Shown here piece after piece: positions 57,001-64,000 of a stretch of DNA of 64,000 nucleotides (the stretch's first letter is position 1; every line of letters begins with the position of its first letter). The DNA is taken from the NCBI RefSeq assembly GCF_932294415.1, contig NC_065539.1:53959501-54023500 (forward strand), read 5' to 3'. The notes beneath the pieces were generated by a model. It searched no databases. It had not been told where the DNA came from and saw nothing but the letters and a program-made list of their open reading frames with translations. Source of the DNA: Quercus robur (taxonomy: Eukaryota; Streptophyta; Magnoliopsida; Fagales; Fagaceae). The translations under genes and the position numbers were made by a program.

Positions 57001-60000
57001 TTCTTATTAACTATCAAGGCCAGCCTGCGTTCATAGCCCAGCTCATATACATTATAATGCCCTAAAGGTGCTTTATAGTTTTGGGCCTTTTGGCTTCTGT
57101 TATATTTTTTTTAATGTTCTTAACCCCCTGAAGTGCTCGGCTTTATGCATGAAGTGTTTAATTAAGATATTCAGATCTCTGCTTTGTTTGGTATGTTTTA
57201 GCCATTTCTTTCCTCCTTTTCCTCTTTGAAACGGTATTGTTCTGCTGACTAGTGTGATTTCTTGTGTGAAGGGATTGGCTATCCTTTAGAACACATATCA
57301 TGTACTGCAATGTAGCATGTTGATCAGTCCTGCTGCAGGTTGAATGTAAACCTTAATATATCGAAGTTTCTCAGTCTATCATTAATTTATGAGGTCTTTT
57401 CTGATTTTGATGTTCTGATCTTCCACTCATCATGATATTATCTTAGTCTCATCTGATATGTTTGGTTCAATAACATATTTCTGAAACTGTTATATTGTTC
57501 TGCCAAAGAGTCGTATCTATTTTTTTCCCCTTATGGATTTGCTTCTTGTAACAGATACATTCCTCTCAGGCGGACTCCAGTTCCCCTTTCAAGTGAAACT
57601 GGATTAGGTGCTGATTGTTCTTTTTCGTCTATATCTTGTTGTGATGAAATTGAGAAGGCGGGTTCTAGCTCTCTTGTTCGTTGCAAATTTGGATCCGTTG
57701 AGGCTGTAGCAAAGGTGTGTACCTCAGAAAGTCTTGTCACGTTCACATTATCACTGAATGAAAAATGTGGTATCCATTTTTCTGCAATATTGCATCCAGT
57801 TATTGCTGATAATGATTGTGTGATGGGTCTTCTAAGACATTCATTGATTGCAGAGTTTGTGAAGGCTTAGTTTTTGTAGTTTGAATGCTATATTTTTCTT
57901 GTTTTAAGTTACAAGTAGCTGATTAAGTTTTTTGTTTATTTGTTCATGTTAGTTTATCATGGTTCATTATCTTGATTGTAAAATGCTTCAATATGAGTGC
58001 TAATATGCCTATCTTGTTGGATCTTGCAGGTGCGTACTTTGGAAGTATGTGGGACTTCAGCGGACAAATTAAGTAATTTTGAGTACAGTTGTTTAGGGGA
58101 AGTAAGAATTTTAGGTGCTTTGAGACATTCCTGCATAGTAGAAATGTATGGACATCAAATATCTTCTAAGTGGGTTTCTTCAGTGGAAGGAAATCCGGAG
58201 CGTCGTATATTAACTTCTGCAATTTTCTTAGAGTATATAGAAGGGGGATCTTTAAAGGTAATTTTGGTTAGTTTATCAAGCTTGCTTACCTTTCCTTGAT
58301 CAGTTTTTATTTGTGTCTTAGCGATTGTCTTACCTATTATGTAACAGAGTTATGTAGAGAAGCTATCAAAAGCTGGCGAGAAGCATGTCCCAGTGGAGTT
58401 GACATTGTGCATTGCTAGAGATGTTGCTTGTGCATTGGCAGAGCTGCATTCGAAACACATTATTCATCGTGACATAAAAAGTGAAAACATTTTGATTGAT
58501 TTGGATAGGAAGAGAGCTGATGGAATGCCAGTTGTGAAGCTCTGTGATTTTGATAGAGCAGTGCCTCTTCGCTCTCACTTACATACCTGTTGCCTTGCTC
58601 ATATTGGAGTACCTCCTCCTGATGTTTGTGTTGGAACACCTCGTTGGATGGCTCCAGAGGTTCTGCGGGCAATGCATGAACGCAACACATATGGACTGGT
58701 AAGTTCTTTCTCCAATCAGTTAGAATCTTTGACTAATGGTTCAGAGCGTCTGATCTTTATGATTATTCTTAATTCTGTAATGCATTGCCATTACAAGCAG
58801 TGTTGTCATATACATAAACTCGCATATGTCTCTGTCCAAGCTGATATGTTTGGTACAAATGTTCATCTCTTATGTTGCAGAAATTGTCTGCAACACTGAA
58901 ATCTTGTGAATTTGCCAAAGGTTTACTGAGGGAAAAATAAAATGTATTTAGGATCTAATGCAATGGGGGAAAAAGAAATTATGCATATTTGGTACAAATG
59001 TTCATCTCTTATGTTGCGGAAATTGTCTGCTACCCTGAAATTTTGTGAACTTGCCAAAGGTTTACTGAGGGAAAATAAAATGGATTTAGGATAGAAGATT
59101 GAATGCAATGGAGGGAAAAAGGAATGATGCATGTATAAAGATATACATTTCCTTGTCGAAGAGGAAAAAAAAGAAAAACATTTCCATCATCTAGAGTTAA
59201 GGAATATGGGAGAGGCATCAAAGTAGCATATAATCAGCCGATGACCTTTATGAAGTGGTGATATCTGATGGGCCCATACCAGGTGTTTGTGTAAAAATTC
59301 TTTTCCTTCAACTCAAGGATGGTAACTTTCTTTGGGCGCCCCAACAGAACCTCCTCCTCCTCCATAGGAAAGGTTGGAGGGTAAAGTTGTGGTTTTAAAA
59401 TCCATTGGGTGTGTGTGTGTGTGTGTAAACTTAGGGTTTTGGGGGTTCACAGCTATTATGCACTTGCTACTTCTTATCCTTCATGTGATGTGCTTTTTAT
59501 TGTAAAACTCTTATTTATTTGGTTACAGGAAGTTGATATTTGGTCATTTGGCTGTGTGCTTTCGGAATTATTAACTTTGCAAGTCCCGTATCTTGGATTA
59601 TCTGACTCACATATATATGATCTCCTTCAGGTATGGTTCTCTGTCTGTCTCTGTCTCTGTGACTGTGAATGTGTCCCACACTTCCCCTCCCCCCAACCCC
59701 CCCCCCCCCCCCCCCCCCCCCCCCAAACCACACAAACAAAAACAAAAAACTAGAAATTTTTGAAAAGTTGAAGATTAGGTGAGCTCAGAGTAACAGAATC
59801 CAGGCATGAGAGATCTTTTGTGCTAGCAAATGGATTCTGTTTCTTATAGGATTGGTTTGTATCATAATATTTTATGTTAATAAAATAACCAAGAGATAAT
59901 TTTCCTGTAACTGGAATGCCAGTATTTTCAGTTTCAGCATGAGTTCCTTTTTGACATATTCTCGATACTATTCACTTAATAGAAGTGAACCTGAGGCATT

Positions 60001-60322
60001 AATGTTATATGCTGTTCATATTAGGTTGAAACTAGGTTTCTACCCTGTAATCTAATCAGTTTGTTGCCTCTGATATAAACAGATGAGCAAGCGACCACAA
60101 TTGACAGATGAGCTGGAGGCTTTAAGCTCAATCAGTGAGCCAGCAATGGCTCAATCTGGTGCTGAGCTGGTGGAATCAGAGGCTGAATTAGAAACATTGA
60201 GCTTCCTTGTTGATTTATTCCGCCGGTGTACTGAGGAAAATCCAAAAAACCGTCCTAAAGCTGAAGAACTCTATGAAATGTTGCTTGCACGCACTAGCAA
60301 TGCTACCAGTTCAAGATGTTAG
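51048..60322 (+). CDS. LRR / EDR1-like domain / protein kinase (AT1G04210-like, Raf-like MAPKKK group)
   Basis: Eleven exons (51048-51556, 52997-53261, 54443-54602, 54740-55472, 55597-56026, 56141-56322, 57555-57714, 58030-58257, 58348-58698, 59529-59630, 60083-60322) encode 1,119 residues; Arabidopsis AT1G04210 is about the same length. In order: an acidic Ser/Pro-rich N-terminus, leucine-rich repeats (about 60-258, e.g. LEFLDLSFNKMKSLP), a basic charged linker (TGKRWKRRYYLQQKARQERL), an EDR1/CTR1-type domain (about 556-760) with Cys691, His723 and Asp742 spaced like a transglutaminase-like triad, then a kinase domain (about 790-1110): Lys813, HRDIKSEN near 929, CDFD (not DFG) near 956, GTPRWMAPE near 985, VDIWSFGC. 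The glycine loop is poor. It is likely a signalling kinase; substrate unknown. All junctions keep frame. An out-of-frame ATG at 51017 overlaps the start. It looks intact. Confidence 0.92.
53854..54230. mobile_element. MITE candidate in intron 2 of the LRR-kinase gene
   Basis: Ends AGGATCAAGTTACAC and GTTACACCTGGCCCT are imperfectly inverted (about 9 of 15), and GGTGTAACTC (53871-53880) has an exact inverted partner GAGTTACACC (54214-54223). Non-coding. It follows a GT microsatellite (53824-53844). Confidence 0.4.
56343..56670. repeat. 164-bp tandem duplication in intron 6 of the LRR-kinase gene
   Basis: Two adjacent copies at an offset of 164 bp (AATGGGTGATGC at 56349 and 56513), about 97% identical by eye. 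Confidence 0.88.
58849..59130. repeat. 139-bp tandem duplication in intron 9 of the LRR-kinase gene
   Basis: GGTACAAATGTTCATCTC occurs at 58852 and 58991, and about 135 bp of following sequence match with some substitutions and small indels. It is older than the intron 6 duplication. Confidence 0.8.
59697..59724. repeat. 28-bp poly-C tract in intron 10 of the LRR-kinase gene
   Basis: An uninterrupted run of 28 C (G on the other strand), preceded by more C-rich sequence from 59684. A long C homopolymer is rare in plant DNA and the true length may be uncertain. Confidence 0.85.
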
Positions 60323-63094
60323 GAACAGAAGTAGCTTTGCCTTGGGTAATAATCTCTCTCACACTTTTTAAGTTTTGTAGCACTAGTGACTAGGACGTCT
60401 TATTCTTATATTTTTATTTATAAATCTTGGGATCAAATATTTAGATTTGCCCAATAATTATTGTAGTTTCACTGGTTAGTTTAGCAGCCACAGTGAGTTA
60501 TGTTTCTGTATCAGTAACATCTGAGGTTTAGGTACATTCGGGACATCAATTATCTGTAACCCGTTTTCCTCTCTTTGTTGGGTTAGTAACATGCATTCTG
60601 ATTGAGATCTGTAAATTTTGTAGGTAGTTCTGTTTTTGGGTTGTGCAATTCTTAAGCGTCCTTGTAACTTTCCCAAATGTAAGTAGACTTTTATTAATTT
60701 ATAAAAAGTAACTCCAATTTTGATTTGGCAGTTTGGAATTTGCTTTTGATTACATCGATGTTTAGACTGGATTGTTCTCTGGATGTCTGAATGAACATTA
60801 TCCTCTTTGTTCAAGTAATTTCATCTGGATATATATTCATATTCAGTTGAAATATTCATTTTGAACTTCTGATACTTAAGCTATTGCAAGTAGATTGAAT
60901 TACCAATTTACCATGGATTTTTCATCAATGTAATATTACCTTAGTTATCAATCTGAATTTTATATTGGCCAGTCAATGGTGAATCATTCAACCCCCTTGC
61001 ACCTTATTTCATCATCTTTTTACTTTCCTTATAACAGCTGATTGTGATTTGCGATTGATCAAATAATGGGTTGGGTTTTACCATAGAAATGGGATAAAAT
61101 AAAATCGTACCATCACGTGAGGGCGGTGGATGCCGCTGATGGTCTAGAGTATCAGAAACAATATACTTACTAAAAATAAAATCGGAACCAAAGGCTTAGA
61201 TATAGTATCTTCGATTGAATTCAAATACTTGGTTGTATTAACCAATAAAACATACATCGTAATTATCTTTTTCAAGGAAAATTATATTCAAAATAACCAA
61301 GTATTTGAATTCAATTGAGGAACTTAATGTATTACACTTAAAAGTATTGTGATTAAGTTTTATTTTAGAACTAATATCAATACGTACTATTGCCGAAATG
61401 TTTTCAGAAACCATTTCTAGAATGGAGAAAAGGCAAGCAGGCAGGCAGTTCCTTTAGTGTAGTAAATTAGGTTTTCCAATTAAATTTAAATGCATAATTG
61501 CTTGCATTGATCAATAAACAAAATATTGTATATTTTCTAAGGTCAGTTAAATTAAAAGTAGTTGTGTTTGAATTTAATTGAGAATTTAATATGTTTCACT
61601 TAAAGAATTCCTTTTCGAACAAGTAAAATTGTTGTTAATAGTTGACATGTTTTTGTAGCATTTGTCAAAAGATTTAATGGAATCGTGGGAATACGATCTT
61701 CTCTATTTTGTTCTCGGATTTAAGAGTTTGTAGACCCATTATTTAATGATGATGTATTACTAAATATATTTTTAGATTTAATAATTAACATGATTTATAA
61801 AATAGATCAATTCCAAGATGAACAAGAGCTTAATTTTTTTAACTTCAGTATAGAACATTTTCATTCTTCCCAAAAAAAAATATATATATATTCCGAGGGT
61901 AAATCTGCTAGAAGTTGCTCACTGTTAATACTTAATAGGTTTAGTGCTTAATGGCACTCGCGGAGAAGAAAGACAACCATTGATATCTTTACTTGAGATT
62001 ATGTCAACAATCAGTGTGCAGATTCTCTGTTTAATGAAAGAAATGAAAGTAACATGGCTAGTCAACCTGTGTCATGAAAAGAAGCAGAAGCAACACGGGG
62101 CTGTTCTTAAAAAGTTAAAAACTTGGGGTTTAAAAAAGTCAGTCGTTCAACTTGTGTATTGTTTTGACTTGGTGTGTTCCCACATGATGCAGCAGGTGTA
62201 GGTGTGTGTTAATAATAATTAACCCTCTTATACCAAAAAGAAAAAGGTAATAAACTTTTCCTTCAAAGTTCAAACCCTATAAACTATTCAAAGAGAGTAA
62301 ATGGACAATGAGAGAGTTGCATGAAACCCAATTACACTCTTACAGAGCTGAAGACTAATTAAGTTGAATTGTTAAATGGGGGTGCTCAGATGCTTTATTC
62401 GCCCTTGTGTTGCCTTTTATGTGACTATCTAATGTGACGTTTGAGGAGAAAGACAGAGGGAGTAAATATATATATTTTGCCTCCTCAAAGCACACAGTAC
62501 ATGCAGTGGTAGCAGTGTAATAATTAGGGACCACCCAACTACACTGGTACTTTACCTCCAAATTCAGTAATATAATAATCTAAGGCTAGAAGTAGATGGA
62601 TAGGGTTTTTAAGAAACACACCCAGGCCTAAGTCTTAAACACCTTCTCTCTCTAATAATATCCTACTTGCCATGCCCACTTTGCCAGTGGCCCTGTACCT
62701 GTAGGAGTAGGACACAATGGAGGAAAAAAAAAAAGTGTATGTAGCAGAACAGAACAGTGAGCCCCAAACCCAAACCCTTTGTGAAAATTCTCACGTGGCT
62801 GCCTACACGCGTGTTGACATCATGTTACCACAGTGCAGAGCCACTGGATTCGATTATTTGCCATGTGTTTGTTAGTTTCTATGATATCTGTTTTGCACTG
62901 TCCTTTTCCATATGACATTACCATCATTTCTCCGCCATTTGTTTATAAAGTCAACCAAACGAAAACTCCATATCTTTATCAAAGGATGAAGATGAAGAAA
63001 CGTCTGCATTTTATTGTTACCCTTGCAGTTTTGGGCCAGAAAGGCTATTTAAATTTTTTTTTTTTTAAAAGGGACACAACTTTAGGGTTGCTTA
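60323..63094. other. 3' region of the kinase gene and AT-rich intergenic DNA
   Basis: The first few hundred bases are probably the kinase 3' UTR. Beyond that no gene, RNA or defined repeat was recognised. The open frame at 61944-62201 has no family motif and is taken as chance. Confidence 0.5.
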
Positions 63095-63965
63095 GGCTTT
63101 GTTTGGATTTCCCTAAACTGAGTTAACAAATCCCTGTTTTGTTAACTCATAATCCAAAATCGGTGGGGCTCACAGGCAGCATGCTTGTTTGGATGAATTT
63201 CCAAACCATTAACTTAGTGATGGTATCTCATAATTTTGAGTAATGAGTAAGCAATTTTGGAATCATGGTGAGACTGTTTTCAAGTTAAGAGTTTTGAGTT
63301 ATCAGTGGTAGTTTTATAAATTTCTAACAAACACGGGTCCCACAGCAGTGTCTCGTCCCATCACTGCAAGCTTTTGTGAGCAACGGATATTTTTCCTCAT
63401 CACTTTTCCAACGACCAAACTATACTCTTCTTCATCACTTTCCCTTTTCCCTTCTCCCTTCTCCCAAACCCACAACACAAGAATAACTCGGTCCAAAAGC
63501 ATTCTTGTAATCCACATTTTGCCTATTTTTTTACATTGGTGATGATGGGTGATTTTGTAATGGTATAGCGTGATTTTATAAACTATGTTACACATACTCA
63601 CAACAATGTTGATACAAGTCACTTAGGTATGGGTAAGGAGAAGTTGCAGATAACAAAGGAGTTGTGGAGAGAATGGAGAGAGAAGTTGATGAGATTTTGT
63701 GGGAAGGGTGTGAAGAGGAGAGAGGTATTACACGCAGGTAGTCTGTTGCCGTTGTAGTGCAATCAATGCTATGTGGGACCCAATGAGTGACAGAAATGTT
63801 GGTTTTTGAATTTGAGATAGTTGTGAAAATCTTCAGCCAAACAAGTGTGAGCATGAGTTATAGGTTTTATTGAGTTAAGTTGTGAGATATTGGGATATGA
63901 ATTTGAGTGAGGAGATTTGAGTTATGAGTGTTGGGATATGAGTGAATGACAAACCAAATAAGGCC
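63095..63965. mobile_element. PIF/Harbinger-like MITE (871 bp) at the window's end
   Basis: The ends GGCTTTGTTTGG and CCAAATAAGGCC are inverted with two mismatches, and a perfect TTA duplication flanks it (63092-63094 and 63966-63968), the PIF/Harbinger signature. It has no transposase. Blocks such as GTTAACTCATAA and GAGTTATGAGT are shared with the MITE at 36519-37168. Confidence 0.75.
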
Positions 63966-64000
63966 TTATACACCTTCCAAACTAGGAAACTTGGTATCAT

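Noticed and set aside
61944-62201. Open frame of 85 codons in the right-hand spacer
   Set aside because: No family motif, no splice context and AT-rich surroundings; length is within chance expectation.
1-64000. CRISPR array, bacterial operon or integrated prophage
   Set aside because: No spaced direct repeats, no ribosome-binding-site-led gene runs; introns and plant families throughout.

Overview
The window is nuclear DNA of a flowering plant. It has short exons separated by long AT-rich introns with GT..AG borders, nested Ty3/gypsy elements of the plant Tat lineage, many MITEs, and genes whose closest remembered relatives are Arabidopsis proteins. A woody eudicot would fit, but the species cannot be read from the sequence.

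Layout. (1) 84-23932 is a composite of two nested Tat-type LTR retrotransposons, both with gag-pol on the minus strand. The outer one (605-bp LTRs, about 4% apart by eye) was invaded by an inner one (about 1.26-kb LTRs, about 2.4% apart, perfect 5-bp target duplication). Each carries an extra open reading region on the opposite strand between pol and its 3' LTR: a Transposase_28-like product in the outer element and a plant-mobile-domain-like product in the inner one. The outer antisense unit has its own TATA box. (2) 23967-29275 (minus) is a decaying aldo-keto reductase pseudogene. The composite lies 35 bp past its stop codon. Its introns hold a 2-kb solo LTR related to the inner element and an 894-bp TG..CA insertion. 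(3) 29811-33191 (plus) is an intact p24-beta2-type cargo receptor gene that shares a 535-bp head-to-head promoter interval with the pseudogene. (4) 39489-42078 (plus) is an intact TSJT1/aluminium-induced-type gene (DUF3700, YGL and LRDR motifs). (5) 42823-46528 (minus) is a complete 15-exon DMC1 meiotic recombinase gene, convergent with gene 4. Its last intron is an AT-AC U12-type intron and its ninth is a GT-AG U12-type intron. (6) 51048-60322 (plus) is an intact 11-exon gene for a large LRR / EDR1-like / protein kinase (1,119 residues, like Arabidopsis AT1G04210).

The spacers are AT-rich and hold PIF/Harbinger-like MITEs, a long foldback hairpin with a 274-bp tandem duplication, smaller tandem duplications, microsatellites and one very degraded LTR-like remnant. 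The four intact genes belong to unrelated pathways (early secretory traffic, a stress or sugar-responsive protein, meiotic recombination, signalling) and do not form a cluster. The least ordinary items are the two minor-spliceosome introns in DMC1, the promoter-bearing antisense genes of the nested elements, the inner element sitting inside an intron of the outer element's antisense gene, and a solo LTR whose target duplication rebuilt a splice donor.
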